Shown here: in pieces, positions 51,677 to 60,682 of the stretch
How positions within the stretch are numbered: position 1 is the first letter of the stretch
Layout of the letters: each line of letters opens with the position of its first letter
Source: HGM13634 sp045537285
GTDB taxonomy: Bacteria; Bacillota; Clostridia; TANB77; CAG-508
Direction of reading: 5' to 3'
Length of the DNA stretch: 64,000 bases
NCBI GenBank assembly: GCA_045537285.1
Contig: JAZSPC010000052.1
Coordinates: forward strand, 1 to 64,000
Position numbers and translations under genes: made by a program
The notes under the pieces: generated by a model
Database searches by the model: none
The model's input: the letters and a program-made list of their open reading frames with translations, nothing else
What the model was told of the DNA's origin: nothing

Positions 51677-53432
51677 CTTCTGTAATCTGATTGTCATATT
51701 TCGCAAAAGCTACTCTTTTTAAAAGTTTATTTGCTTCTATAACTTGAATTGTAATTTTATCTCCCATTTTATATACTGTATTTGTATGTTCTCCTATTAA
51801 TTGTTTGCGTTCATCATTATATATAAAATATTCATTTCCTAAGTTTTCAAATCGAATTAGGCCTTCTACTGTATTTTCTAGCTCTACAAATATCCCGAAT
51901 TGTGTTACACCACTTATTATTCCTTCATAAATTTCACCAATTTTATTTTCCATGTATTCAGCTTTTTTTAAATCAATTGATTCTCTTTCTGCTTTTTGTG
52001 CTATTTTTTCTTTCTCAGAAGATTTTTCTGCATATTTTACTGCAATTTCATTTTGTTCTTCTTTGAATTGTTCATCTACTAAATAGTTATTCTCTAAATA
52101 TTTAGATATTATTCTATGAATATATAAATCCGGATATCTTCTTATTGGTGATGTAAAGTGACAGTAGTATTTACCAGCTATTCCAAAATGTCCTTTGTTT
52201 TCCGCTTCATATCTTGCAACTTTTAGAGTTCTTAATATTAAATTTGAAATTACCTTTTCTTCATCTTTTCCTTTTATATCTTCTAGAATACTTGCAAATA
52301 CTTTTGGGTGTATATTTTCTTTACTTCCTTTTATTTTATAACCAAAATTATATAAAAAGCTATTTAATTCTTTTACTTTTTCTTCGTCTGGTGCTTCGTG
52401 AACTCTGTATATAAATGGTGCTTCTAACCAGAAGAACTTTTCTGCAACAGCTTCATTTGCTGTAAGCATAAATTGCTCAATGATTGTGTTTGAAAATTTA
52501 ATTTCATATCTTCCTACATTTATTGCATAACCATTTTTGCTTAATGTTACTTTACTCTCTGGTATATCTAAATCTAGGTATCCGTGTTCTTTTCTTTTAT
52601 TTTCTAGAATATGGGCAAGCTCTGCCATTAATCTAAAATGTTCTATATATTGTATATAAGGGTTTAAATCTTCTTGTATTTCTTCTTTTTTATCTAAATC
52701 AAGTAATGCTTGTACAATATTATATGACATTCTTTTAGTAACATTAATTACACCTTTTGTCACATCTGCTGATATTGTATTTCCGTTTTTATCTATTTCC
52801 GTTATAACTGAAAGTGTAAGTCTATCTACACCTTCATTTAAACTACAAATACCATTTGATAATTTTTTAGGAAGCATTGGTATAACTCTATCTAGCATAT
52901 ACACACTAGTCCCCCTAACTACTGCTTCTTTATCTATTAGACTGCTTGCTTTTACATAGTGGCTTACATCAGCAATATGCACTTTTAATATATATGTTCC
53001 GCTTTCAGTTCTTTCTACTGAAACAGCATCATCTAAGTCTTTTGCATCTTCACCATCTATTGTAAATATAGTTTCTCCTCTAAAATCACGTCTACCTTTA
53101 ATTTCATTTTCTGAAACTTCTTGTGCTATTTTCTTAGCTTCATCTAATACTGGTTTTGGAAATTCATTAGGCAGGTTATATTGCTTTATAATTGAAAGCA
53201 TATCAACTCCTGCAACATCTATATTTCCTATTACCTCTACTATTTTACCTTCTGGTTTTTTACCATTTTCCTCTGGTTTTGTTATTTCTACAACTACTTT
53301 ATCATCATTTTTTGCTCCACTAAAATACTTCTTTGATATAAAAATATCTTTACTATCTTTTTTGTTATCTGGAATAACAAAACCAAAGCTTTTATTGTTT
53401 TTAAAAGTTCCTACTAATCTTATTTTTTCCAT
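51669..53432 (-). CDS. rnr: Ribonuclease R
   Basis: RNase R (587 residues), a processive 3'-5' exonuclease that degrades structured RNA. A cold-shock-like OB domain (MEKIRLVGTFKNNKSFGFVI) begins the protein, the RNB catalytic domain carries FTIDGEDAKDLDDAVSVE with the metal-binding Asps, and a C-terminal S1 domain is present. It is shorter than the usual 700-800 residues because the N-terminal helix-turn-helix is missing. I chose the ATG after AAGGAAGAAAAA; a longer frame has no ribosome binding site. Confidence 0.93.
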   Translation of the reverse strand: MEKIRLVGTFKNNKSFGFVIPDNKKDSKDIFISKKYFSGAKNDDKVVVEITKPEENGKKPEGKIVEVIGNIDVAGVDMLSIIKQYNLPNEFPKPVLDEAKKIAQEVSENEIKGRRDFRGETIFTIDGEDAKDLDDAVSVERTESGTYILKVHIADVSHYVKASSLIDKEAVVRGTSVYMLDRVIPMLPKKLSNGICSLNEGVDRLTLSVITEIDKNGNTISADVTKGVINVTKRMSYNIVQALLDLDKKEEIQEDLNPYIQYIEHFRLMAELAHILENKRKEHGYLDLDIPESKVTLSKNGYAINVGRYEIKFSNTIIEQFMLTANEAVAEKFFWLEAPFIYRVHEAPDEEKVKELNSFLYNFGYKIKGSKENIHPKVFASILEDIKGKDEEKVISNLILRTLKVARYEAENKGHFGIAGKYYCHFTSPIRRYPDLYIHRIISKYLENNYLVDEQFKEEQNEIAVKYAEKSSEKEKIAQKAERESIDLKKAEYMENKIGEIYEGIISGVTQFGIFVELENTVEGLIRFENLGNEYFIYNDERKQLIGEHTNTVYKMGDKITIQVIEANKLLKRVAFAKYDNQITEET

Positions 53433-53460
53433 TTTTTCTTCCTTACAAATTATTAAAAAA

Positions 53461-53483
53461 GAGGCTATCAAAATTATAGCCTC
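53461..53483 (-). terminator. Terminator of secG
   Basis: GAGGCTAT pairs with ATAGCCTC around a seven-base loop, with a T run on the minus strand. Confidence 0.8.
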
Positions 53484-53493
53484 ATATTATTAT

Positions 53494-53751
53494 TTACATT
53501 TGTGCTAAAGGATATACAATGTTTAAAGCAACTGTTACAATAGCTAACGCTATTCCAAATATAACTGTTAATCTTCTTAACATACCACTTCTTGTTCTTC
53601 CTTTATTTTTATCTAAGAAATTGTTTGCTGCTGCTCCTGTTATTGTTCCTGACAATCCTTGATCTTCTTTGTTTTGTGACATTGTAAGTATTATTACTCC
53701 TAAGGCTAATATGATATCTACTATAATTAAAAATATTTTTAAAATTTGCAT
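53494..53751 (-). CDS. secG: Preprotein translocase subunit SecG
   Basis: SecG (85 residues) is the small accessory subunit of SecYEG. Two transmembrane helices flank a loop that carries the conserved SQNKEDQGLSGTITGA pattern. The C-terminal helix (LTVIFGIALAIVTVALNIVYP) is typical. It lies just upstream of rnr, as in many Firmicutes. The start follows GGAGGAAACAAA. Confidence 0.92.
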   Translation of the reverse strand: MQILKIFLIIVDIILALGVIILTMSQNKEDQGLSGTITGAAANNFLDKNKGRTRSGMLRRLTVIFGIALAIVTVALNIVYPLAQM

Positions 53752-53840
53752 TTTGTTTCCTCCCTAAGCTACTGCTATTATTAATTAACATATGTTATTT
53801 TAACACATTATTCCAATAATTGCAACATTTATTGAAAATT

Positions 53841-53923
53841 TGGTACCGATGGTGGGACTCGAACCCACATGGTTTCCCGCTGGATTTTGAGTCCAGTGCG
53901 TCTACCGATTCCGCCACATCGGC
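53841..53923 (-). tRNA. tRNA-Leu (anticodon CAA)
   Basis: A class-II tRNA. GCCGATG pairs with CATCGGT, followed by discriminator A and an encoded CCA. The anticodon loop CTCAAAA gives CAA. A long variable arm (GCGGGAAACCATGT region) and the T arm GTGGGTTCGAGTCCCAC are present. It decodes UUG. Confidence 0.95.
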
Positions 53924-53933
53924 TTATATATAC

Positions 53934-53967
53934 AAAAAGTATGCTAATAAATATTAGCATACTTTTT
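53934..53967. terminator. Terminator between tsaE and tRNA-Leu
   Basis: AAAAGTATGCTAAT pairs with ATTAGCATACTTTT around a short loop; T-rich on the minus strand, right after tsaE. Confidence 0.8.
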
Positions 53968-53981
53968 TATAAAAATCAAGA

Positions 53982-54404
53982 CTATTTTTCTTCTATAATA
54001 ATTATTCTTTTTTCAAGGTTTTCTTCATCTTTTTGTATATCTATTTTTATATAATGCCCTGGTAAAGCATCTTCTATTATCTCTCCCCATTCTATTATAC
54101 AAATACCTCTTGAAAAATATTCTTCTCCACCTATTGCATAAAATTCATCTATGTCAGACAATCTGTATACATCAAAGTGATATATATTTGCTTTCTCATT
54201 TTTATATTCATTTACTATTGTAAATGTTGGGCTTGATATTTCACTTTCTAATCCAAAATATGATAAAAAACCTTCTGTAAATTTTGTTTTTCCAGCTCCC
54301 AATTCACCATTTAAAATAATTAATGCATTACTCTCTATTTTACTTGCTATTTCTCTTGCTATATTTTTTGTTTCTTGTTCTGAATATGATTCTAATCTTT
54401 TCAT
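53982..54404 (-). CDS. tsaE: tRNA threonylcarbamoyladenosine biosynthesis protein TsaE
   Basis: A 140-residue P-loop ATPase with LNGELGAGKTKFTEGFL. It cooperates with TsaB and TsaD in t6A synthesis. The sequence YHFDVYRLSDIDEFYAIGGEEYF is the usual switch region. TsaC lies far away (4740..5378). The start follows TAGGAGAAAAA. Confidence 0.95.
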   Translation of the reverse strand: MKRLESYSEQETKNIAREIASKIESNALIILNGELGAGKTKFTEGFLSYFGLESEISSPTFTIVNEYKNEKANIYHFDVYRLSDIDEFYAIGGEEYFSRGICIIEWGEIIEDALPGHYIKIDIQKDEENLEKRIIIIEEK

Positions 54405-54458
54405 TTTTTCTCCTAAATATTTTATACTCTAATATTTTAGCAGATTTTATAAAATTAA

Positions 54459-55298
54459 TCAAGTTCGTATAATTTCCTTTATCTTTTCCAAATTATCTAT
54501 TACTGCATTATATCCATATTTATAGCATGAATCTAACTTTTCTGTATCTAATAAACCGGTTTTATCTGTGTAAACATTTAATACAAAATCTGCTTGTTTT
54601 AGATTTTCTTCTGATATTTTTTCTCCCATTATATCTATCGTTTTCATTGTCATATCCATTATATTACTATCTTCATTTATTTTTTCACTATTAAATTTCA
54701 CACCAATTACAATATCTGCCCCTTGTTTTTTTACTTCTTCCACAGGAATATTATCCAATGCACCTCCATCTATAAATGCATGATTTTTATACTCACATGG
54801 ACTAAATACAGCAGTAAAACTACTACTTGCTCTTATTGCTTTTCCAACAGATATATCTGTAATATATTTTTCTTCTTCTTTTGGTGGATTATTAGTAAAT
54901 ACATATTCTTTACAATTCATTAAATCAACCGTTGGTATAACCACAGGCATTTTTATATCACTTATATTATATATTCCCTGCCTATTAATAACCTCATCAA
55001 ATATTTTTTCAACACTATTTCCTGTTTTTAACCCTTTTAATGTTATTCTCTTATTTAACATATAACTCTTTATTATGGGCTTTGTATTAATTCTTGCAAT
55101 ATCTGCTGAATACTTTTTAAATAGTGTATATATATTGTATGGTGAATATCCAGAAGCATATAGCATTGCTATCATGCTTCCTGAACTTGTTCCACCTATT
55201 ATATCTATTTTAATTCCATTATCTTCTAATGCTTTAAGCACACCCGCATGTGCAATTCCACGTATTCCTCCACCCGATAAAGCAATTCCTAATTTCAT
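54459..55298 (-). CDS. Patatin-like phospholipase
   Basis: A 279-residue esterase of the RssA/patatin family. The oxyanion loop GGGIRGIAHAGVL is followed by the nucleophile elbow GTSSGSM (Ser around 39) and the catalytic Asp in FIDGGALDNIPVEE. No signal peptide, so a cytoplasmic or membrane-facing lipase is likely. The start follows AGAAGGGG. Monocistronic, between tsaE and rpsR on the same strand. Confidence 0.93.
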   Translation of the reverse strand: MKLGIALSGGGIRGIAHAGVLKALEDNGIKIDIIGGTSSGSMIAMLYASGYSPYNIYTLFKKYSADIARINTKPIIKSYMLNKRITLKGLKTGNSVEKIFDEVINRQGIYNISDIKMPVVIPTVDLMNCKEYVFTNNPPKEEEKYITDISVGKAIRASSSFTAVFSPCEYKNHAFIDGGALDNIPVEEVKKQGADIVIGVKFNSEKINEDSNIMDMTMKTIDIMGEKISEENLKQADFVLNVYTDKTGLLDTEKLDSCYKYGYNAVIDNLEKIKEIIRT

Positions 55299-55363
55299 AA
55301 AAAACCCCTTCTAAAATAATATTTATATATATTATTCACAAAAAGGATTTTGTTTAAACAAAA

Positions 55364-55385
55364 AAGACGACTTTATCGTCGTCTT
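55364..55385 (-). terminator. Terminator of rpsF-ssb-rpsR
   Basis: AAGACGAC pairs with GTCGTCTT around a six-base loop with T-rich flank. Confidence 0.75.
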
Positions 55386-55390
55386 CTTTA

Positions 55391-55672
55391 TTAGTTTTGT
55401 GCGTATGGTAATATAGCTATATGTCTTGCTCTTTTTACTGCTAATGTTATATCTCTTTGATGTTTTGCGCAAGCACCTGTTGCTCTTCTTGGTAATATTT
55501 TACCTTTTTCGTTAACATACTTTTTCATTTGGTCTGCGTTTTTGTAATCTAATACTAAATCTTTATTAGCACATAAAGCACAAACTTTTTTTCTCATTTT
55601 TCTGAATTTTGGATTGAAATCCTCATCATTATTTCTGTTATTTCTTCTATTATTTTGCTTTTTATCAGCCAT
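55391..55672 (-). CDS. rpsR: 30S ribosomal protein S18
   Basis: S18 (93 residues) binds S6 and the 16S central domain. The core (VCALCANKDLVLDYKNADQMKKYV; GKILPRRATGACAKHQRDI) is complete, with a Cys-Cys pair giving the zinc-type form. The N-terminal 25 residues are a basic/acidic Asn-rich extension. Last gene of rpsF-ssb-rpsR; the start follows GGGAGGAAT. Confidence 0.96.
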   Translation of the reverse strand: MADKKQNNRRNNRNNDEDFNPKFRKMRKKVCALCANKDLVLDYKNADQMKKYVNEKGKILPRRATGACAKHQRDITLAVKRARHIAILPYAQN

Positions 55673-55687
55673 TTTTATTCCTCCCTA

Positions 55688-56110
55688 TTAGAATGGTAGG
55701 TCATCAGAAGATGTTACTTCAAATTCCGGGCTTGAACTAGCAATACTGCTTCCAAAAGTATTTTCAAAGCTTGCTGATGCATCTCCATCTCTTTTGCTAT
55801 CTGCAAAATATGCTTCTTCTGCAACTACTTCTGTAACATATCTTTTTTGTCCTTGTTCATCTTCCCAATTTCTTACTTGTAATCTTCCTATTACACCTAC
55901 TTGTTGTCCCTTTTTAAAATATTTACTGCAAAACTCCCCCAGTTTGCTCCAAGCAACTACATTTATAAAGTCTGCTTGTCTTTCTTCCCCAGGTCTTGTA
56001 AATCTTCTATTTACAGCTATACTAAAACTTGCTACTAATGTATTGTTTGTTTGAGTATATCTAACCTCTGGATCTCTTGTTAATCTTCCCATTAAAATTA
56101 CTTTGTTCAT
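55688..56110 (-). CDS. ssb: Single-stranded DNA-binding protein
   Basis: SSB (140 residues). The OB-fold begins MNKVILMGRLTRDPEVRYTQTNNTLVASFSIAVNRRF, and the acidic tail ends DDLPF, the binding peptide for partner proteins. It protects and organises ssDNA in replication and repair. It is between rpsF and rpsR, the conserved arrangement. Confidence 0.97.
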   Translation of the reverse strand: MNKVILMGRLTRDPEVRYTQTNNTLVASFSIAVNRRFTRPGEERQADFINVVAWSKLGEFCSKYFKKGQQVGVIGRLQVRNWEDEQGQKRYVTEVVAEEAYFADSKRDGDASASFENTFGSSIASSSPEFEVTSSDDLPF

Positions 56111-56134
56111 ATTTTACTCCTTAAACTAATATAA

Positions 56135-56419
56135 TTAGTCTTCTTTTTTAACTGTTATAAATTTCATAACACTGTCGTCTATTCTGTAATTTCTTTCAAG
56201 TTCTGCAATTAATTCTGGTTTAGCTTCGAAATTGAATACTGCATAAAAACCTTCTTTGTTTTTAGCTATTTCATAAGCTAATCTTCTTTTTCCTAATTCG
56301 TCAACAGATTCTACTTTTCCGTCATTATTAATTATATCTGTAAATTTTTTAATTAAAGTTTTGATTCCTTCATCATCTACAGATGGATTAATAATGATAA
56401 CACTTTCGTATTTGTTCAT
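56135..56419 (-). CDS. rpsF: 30S ribosomal protein S6
   Basis: S6 (94 residues): MNKYESVIIINPSVDDEGIK and VNFEAKPELIAELERNYRIDDSVMKF fit the family. The start is the ATG after AGAGGAGGTGAAAATA; a longer frame is rejected because it has no ribosome binding site. First gene of rpsF-ssb-rpsR. Its leader contains a CACTTA/TAAGTG hairpin that could be part of S6:S18 autoregulation, as is known in other bacteria. Confidence 0.96.
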   Translation of the reverse strand: MNKYESVIIINPSVDDEGIKTLIKKFTDIINNDGKVESVDELGKRRLAYEIAKNKEGFYAVFNFEAKPELIAELERNYRIDDSVMKFITVKKED

Positions 56420-56478
56420 TATTTTCACCTCCTCTTGGATATATAACCCACTTAGGTTTAAGTGAGTAAGGGTTAAAA

Positions 56479-56510
56479 AATAGTCAATGTATTTTTTAAC
56501 ATTGACTATT
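56479..56510 (-). terminator. Terminator of the pilin-like gene at 56563
   Basis: AATAGTCAATGT pairs with ACATTGACTATT around an eight-base loop, followed by TTTTTT on the minus strand. It separates the surface gene from rpsF. Confidence 0.85.
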
Positions 56511-56562
56511 ATACTATATATTCTTAAAATTTGCAAGCGTTTTTATAATTCTAAAAATTTAT

Positions 56563-58701
56563 TTATTCTTCTACATATTGTATCCCTGTTGGATTAATTA
56601 CTACTGGACGTACACCCAAAGTTATTGAGTTCCACCCGGAAGCATGATAAGTACCACCTGAATATCTTATATTATGACTATATAAATATCCACTCCATCC
56701 ATAATTTGTTCCTATTCTTAGATAAGTATCACAATCTAAATTTGAATATGTCCCATTTTCTTCGAAAGTTTCATATCCTGTTTCCAAAATATTCCTAGCA
56801 GATACCCAATAATTTACTCCTACATTTAATATACCAAGTTCCGTCAATTTATTAACATCTACCTTATATATTGATTCATCACTTGAAGCTTTTAAAGTTA
56901 TATTTGTAAATCTTTTAAAAACTCCATTATATCCTACCGAGCTATGTTCTCCTGCTGTATCAGTGCTCTCCCCTATACTTCTAACACCTTCATTATCTGA
57001 TGCTGTTATTATATTTTTGCAAAAATTATTAATTGTTGTTATAGCATTATTATAGGAAGTTACTGCTACTTCATTATACTCTCCTGTAATTCCATCTCCA
57101 TCCAAGTCTTCTGGCTCTGTTATTGTTGGATCTGTATGTCCTAATGTTAATCCATTACCATTTTTATCGTACATTACATTTGAACTTACTATTTCTAATT
57201 TTCCTTCCTCTGATGTTAATACTACCCAATCTTCTAAGGTTCCATCTTTATTACTATCATATTTCACGATTTCCCCTTCTTTTGCTATTTTATTGTATGT
57301 GTCACCGCATTTACTACATGTATATATTCTCTTTTCAGCTTTTATTGTAATATTATAACTATGTCCTAACATACTTCCATATTCAAATGTACTTGTCCCT
57401 TTCGCTCCACAATTTACGCAACTGTAATAATATACTGACGCCGATGTACATGTAGCTGCTGTTTTTAAGTATTGTGATGATGTATCTTGTTTTGTATAAG
57501 TATGTTCTAAGGTAGAAACAGTCTCTGTTTTAGTTGCTCCACAATTTGTACACGTGTATGTTTTCACACCTGTTGTTGTACATGTAGCTGCTGTTGTTAC
57601 TGTTCCTTCATCAAAATCATGTCCTAATACACTTCCATATTCAAATGTACTTGTTCCTTTTGCTCCGCAATCTACGCAACTGTAATAATATACTGCCGTT
57701 GATGTACATGTGGCACCTGTTTTTAAATATTGTGATGATGTATCTTGTTTTGTATATCTATGTTCTAATGCAGAAACAGTTTCTGTTTTAGTTGCAGTAC
57801 ATCCATTATAAGTACATGCATATTCTATCTTTCCTTCTTCTGTACATGTTGCTGCTTTTGTTGTTTCACCACTATCCCATATATGTGTAATATGAGTTTC
57901 TAATGTTATTGTTGTAATCTCTGAATAATTTGGAGTACTTGCATTATCGTAAGTTCTTGCTTCTATATTATACAGACCATTTTCTGATATAGTAAACAAT
58001 ACCCTGCTATCTTCATTATGATTAATTTCTTCTTCACTTGATTCGTTTTCAACTGTATAGCTAGTCCCTCCTACACCAGACCAGCTATCTTCTCCCGGTA
58101 CAATTTCTACTTCTACCGCAGTTATATATACTCCTTCATCATTCCTTTCTCCTGAAATTATATTTATTTGTGGTCTGGAAGGTGGAATATTATCTGTTAA
58201 TGTTCCACCTGGTTTTATATAATAATAGCTTTTTTCTTTTAAACTTATTCCTTCTACATAATAAATGGTATGAGTATTTTCATTAATAACATAAACATCT
58301 TCTAGGTTATATGGTATATCTTCCGAACCATTTTCCACATAATCTTTCCATGCTTCAAATCCGTCTTCTCCATAGTTTAATGATATTCCATCCAAAGCTT
58401 CTAAGTCCAAAATATAGTAAACAGAATTATCTATTGGATTTCTTGTAAATGTTATTTTTGTCTCATCAAGTTGAAGTGGTTCATTAGAAGACCTGTCTCT
58501 TAATACTGGTAATCCCCCATATCTTAAATAGTAATTTGACACTTTATCTTCTAGCAATCCTATATCATTTACCATTTTATTAAATTCATTAATTTGAAAT
58601 CTATCTAATGATATATATACTACGGTTGAAGATATTATTAACATTAATCCTATTGTTATAATTAGTGATATTAGTGTTATTCCATTTTTTTTCTTTATCA
58701 T
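56563..58701 (-). CDS. Pilin-like surface protein with Cys-rich repeats
   Basis: A 712-residue protein with a prepilin-like start (KKNGITLISLIITIGLMLIIS; Ser replaces Glu5). A pseudopilin-type helix is followed by an Ig-like region (about 175-265). Then comes a run of CxxxG...YxCxxCGA repeats (about 268-470), including an 86-residue tandem duplication. A C-terminal domain ends SITLGVRPVVINPTGIQYVEE. The domain before it (YDSNKDGTLEDWVVLTSEEG; SYNNAITTINNFCKNIITASDNEG) matches the protein at 20069..22285, so they are paralogues. This copy is intact. The Cys residues are likely to form disulphides or bind metal. Confidence 0.85.
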   Translation of the reverse strand: MIKKKNGITLISLIITIGLMLIISSTVVYISLDRFQINEFNKMVNDIGLLEDKVSNYYLRYGGLPVLRDRSSNEPLQLDETKITFTRNPIDNSVYYILDLEALDGISLNYGEDGFEAWKDYVENGSEDIPYNLEDVYVINENTHTIYYVEGISLKEKSYYYIKPGGTLTDNIPPSRPQINIISGERNDEGVYITAVEVEIVPGEDSWSGVGGTSYTVENESSEEEINHNEDSRVLFTISENGLYNIEARTYDNASTPNYSEITTITLETHITHIWDSGETTKAATCTEEGKIEYACTYNGCTATKTETVSALEHRYTKQDTSSQYLKTGATCTSTAVYYYSCVDCGAKGTSTFEYGSVLGHDFDEGTVTTAATCTTTGVKTYTCTNCGATKTETVSTLEHTYTKQDTSSQYLKTAATCTSASVYYYSCVNCGAKGTSTFEYGSMLGHSYNITIKAEKRIYTCSKCGDTYNKIAKEGEIVKYDSNKDGTLEDWVVLTSEEGKLEIVSSNVMYDKNGNGLTLGHTDPTITEPEDLDGDGITGEYNEVAVTSYNNAITTINNFCKNIITASDNEGVRSIGESTDTAGEHSSVGYNGVFKRFTNITLKASSDESIYKVDVNKLTELGILNVGVNYWVSARNILETGYETFEENGTYSNLDCDTYLRIGTNYGWSGYLYSHNIRYSGGTYHASGWNSITLGVRPVVINPTGIQYVEE
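57362..57770 (-). repeat. 258-bp tandem duplication in the Cys-rich surface gene
   Basis: The stretch encoding YTKQDTSSQYLKT and the following VYYYSCV-CGAKGTSTFEYGS recurs with a period of 258 bp (86 codons), compare 57503 and 57761. The copies are nearly identical, so the duplication is recent. Confidence 0.8.
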
Positions 58702-58742
58702 TTGCTTATCTCCTTACAATTTACTATAATTTAATTTTATAA

Positions 58743-59384
58743 TTAATTATAAGTTTTGTCAATTATTTTACATATTTTTCTATATGTGTAGTATTTTCTG
58801 TTTTCTTTAATTGTAATACTCCATAAAGCTATAACCAAGACTAATATTGCTATATTTTTATATATAATTATTAATATGCTTGCTAACATTGTTAATAGTA
58901 TAACTAATGGATTTGTTATTAAGTTTATGTATTCATTTGATTTTCTATTTCCGAAAAAAACTTTTAACAAATTTTTTAATATTCTTCCACCATCTAACGG
59001 ATATATTGGTATTAAATTAAATATAAATATTAAAAAATTAGAATAAATTATATTGCTATCCATATTAAATATTACTCCAAATATAGCAATTAATAAATTA
59101 ACTAATGGTCCAACTAATGCTATAATTATTTTTTTAACAGCTATTATATTAGATTTTAAAATCTTTTTATTGTAATCTTCTACTTTGGTATGAAAATCTA
59201 TCGAAAATCCTAATGGCATTATTCTTAAAGTATCTGGTTTAAAACCCAAAAGCACTCCACATACTAAATGTGCAAGCTCATGTAAAAGAGCAAATAACAT
59301 AGCAAGTGCATAAATTTCTATTTGATTGGTTAGTATAAACAATATTAAAATCAAAAAAATATTTAAATTTAATCTTATCTTCAC
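58743..59384 (-). CDS. spoIVFB: Site-2 protease (M50), SpoIVFB-like
   Basis: A 213-residue intramembrane zinc metalloprotease with about five transmembrane segments. The HExxH motif is His35, Glu36, His39 in LLHELAHLVCGV, and the second motif is NLIPIYPLDGGRIL. In sporulating Firmicutes SpoIVFB processes pro-sigma-K in the mother cell. The neighbouring M23 gene is the SpoIVFA-like partner. It uses a GTG start, with AAGGAG upstream and no ATG in range. Confidence 0.88.
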   Translation of the reverse strand: MKIRLNLNIFLILILFILTNQIEIYALAMLFALLHELAHLVCGVLLGFKPDTLRIMPLGFSIDFHTKVEDYNKKILKSNIIAVKKIIIALVGPLVNLLIAIFGVIFNMDSNIIYSNFLIFIFNLIPIYPLDGGRILKNLLKVFFGNRKSNEYINLITNPLVILLTMLASILIIIYKNIAILVLVIALWSITIKENRKYYTYRKICKIIDKTYN

Positions 59385-59403
59385 TTTATCACCGCTCCTT
59401 CTT

Positions 59404-60342
59404 TTAGAATTGTATTACTAATTTAGGATTAATATATCTATTTTTGTATCGAATTTCTAAATGAAGGTGTGGGCCTGTTGATGTTCCTGTTGACCCAACA
59501 GTTGCTATTGTTTGTCCTATTTTTATTTTATCTCCTACTTTTACTTTTAATTTTTGGCAATGTGCATAAACTGTCATTACATCACCATTTACAATTTTTA
59601 TAAACTTACCATATTCTTTATTTTCTTCTGCAACTTTAACAGTACCTTCCATTGCAGCTTTTATATATGTCCCCAAATTTGCTGCAATATCTATGCCTTT
59701 ATGATCAGTTGTCATTCCATCTATTATAGCTTCTCTATCTCCAAATTCTGATGTAATAGTTCCATTTAATGGCTTTTGGAATTGGCATAATTGGGATAAT
59801 TTCTCCACATCTAATTCCATTTGAGTTTTAGCTGTTTCTTCTACTTTCTGTTCTTCAACATCTTCCAAATTTTTATTATCTGATGTTTCATTTTCTTTAT
59901 TTTCATTATCTTCTTTTATTACATTTTCTGTTTGAATAGAATTATTTTCTATTATTACAGTATTTTGTACCGCACTATTTTCTAATATATTTTGAACTAT
60001 ATTATTTTTTTCGATAGCTTGATTTGAATCTATTGGTGAAGATATAAATAGCATAAAATTATTATAAAGTTCTCCAAAATTTATATCATGATTTAATATT
60101 TCACTTGTGTTTTTAATTATATCTGCCGAAAAAACATAATTAGTTGTAGATATTAAATAAAAAACTGTATATATTAACAAACAAATTATAATTTGTATTA
60201 TCATTTTTTTAAATAATTTATAATCCTTTTTCTCATTTACATTTACTCGTGTTGCGTTGGTTTTATAATTATTATTGTTTCTTCTTTGTGATATTTCTAT
60301 TGCTCGTCTTATTTTTTCTTCATCTGATAGTATTCTTTCCAT
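59404..60342 (-). CDS. spoIVFA: M23-domain protein, SpoIVFA-like
   Basis: A 312-residue protein with one transmembrane helix (about 50-70), a Glu-rich linker and a C-terminal M23 domain. Catalytic-type residues (DHKGIDIAANLG; GPHLHLEIR) are retained. In B. subtilis SpoIVFA is an inactive M23-like inhibitor of SpoIVFB, whereas this one looks active by motif. The pairing with SpoIVFB and the upstream RNase G make the sporulation role likely. The start is the ATG after AGAGGTGTTTTTT. Confidence 0.8.
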   Translation of the reverse strand: MERILSDEEKIRRAIEISQRRNNNNYKTNATRVNVNEKKDYKLFKKMIIQIIICLLIYTVFYLISTTNYVFSADIIKNTSEILNHDINFGELYNNFMLFISSPIDSNQAIEKNNIVQNILENSAVQNTVIIENNSIQTENVIKEDNENKENETSDNKNLEDVEEQKVEETAKTQMELDVEKLSQLCQFQKPLNGTITSEFGDREAIIDGMTTDHKGIDIAANLGTYIKAAMEGTVKVAEENKEYGKFIKIVNGDVMTVYAHCQKLKVKVGDKIKIGQTIATVGSTGTSTGPHLHLEIRYKNRYINPKLVIQF

Positions 60343-60410
60343 AAAAAACACCTCTTCTTTATCAATAGTTTTGTAAACTATATTCTAAAAAAGAGGTTTT
60401 ATTCCATAAT

Positions 60411-60614
60411 TTATTTAAAAAATATATTAAGTATCATGCTAGCTATAAGAGTAAGTAAACTAATAGTTGTTAATATTCTTAACTTTTCATATTTTTCTTT
60501 TAATTGATAATATTTTTTTAGATTTCCAAGCTCTCTATTGGTCAAATATTTTTCTATTATGTTTTCAGCTTCTCTTACAATATAACTTTCAGATTTAGAA
60601 TTTTTATTTTTCAT
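60411..60614 (-). CDS. Small membrane-tail protein
   Basis: A 67-residue protein: a charged helical part (SESYIVREAENIIEKYLTNRELGNLKKYYQLKE) and a C-terminal transmembrane helix (LTTISLLTLIASMILNIFF). Unknown function. The start is the ATG after TTGGAGGCGAGA; the TTG of that site would give a four-residue longer form. It lies between rng and the SpoIVFA-like gene on the same strand, so it may be co-transcribed with them. Confidence 0.65.
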   Translation of the reverse strand: MKNKNSKSESYIVREAENIIEKYLTNRELGNLKKYYQLKEKYEKLRILTTISLLTLIASMILNIFFK

Positions 60615-60682
60615 TCTCGCCTCCAATGAAACTTTTTGTTCTTAATTTAAATATTCCCAAATCTTTTTTGTTATATACATTT

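Noticed and set aside
53609..53791. A second frame overlapping secG
   Set aside because: SecG is clearly recognised in the other frame; this one has Ser/Asn/Arg-rich noise.
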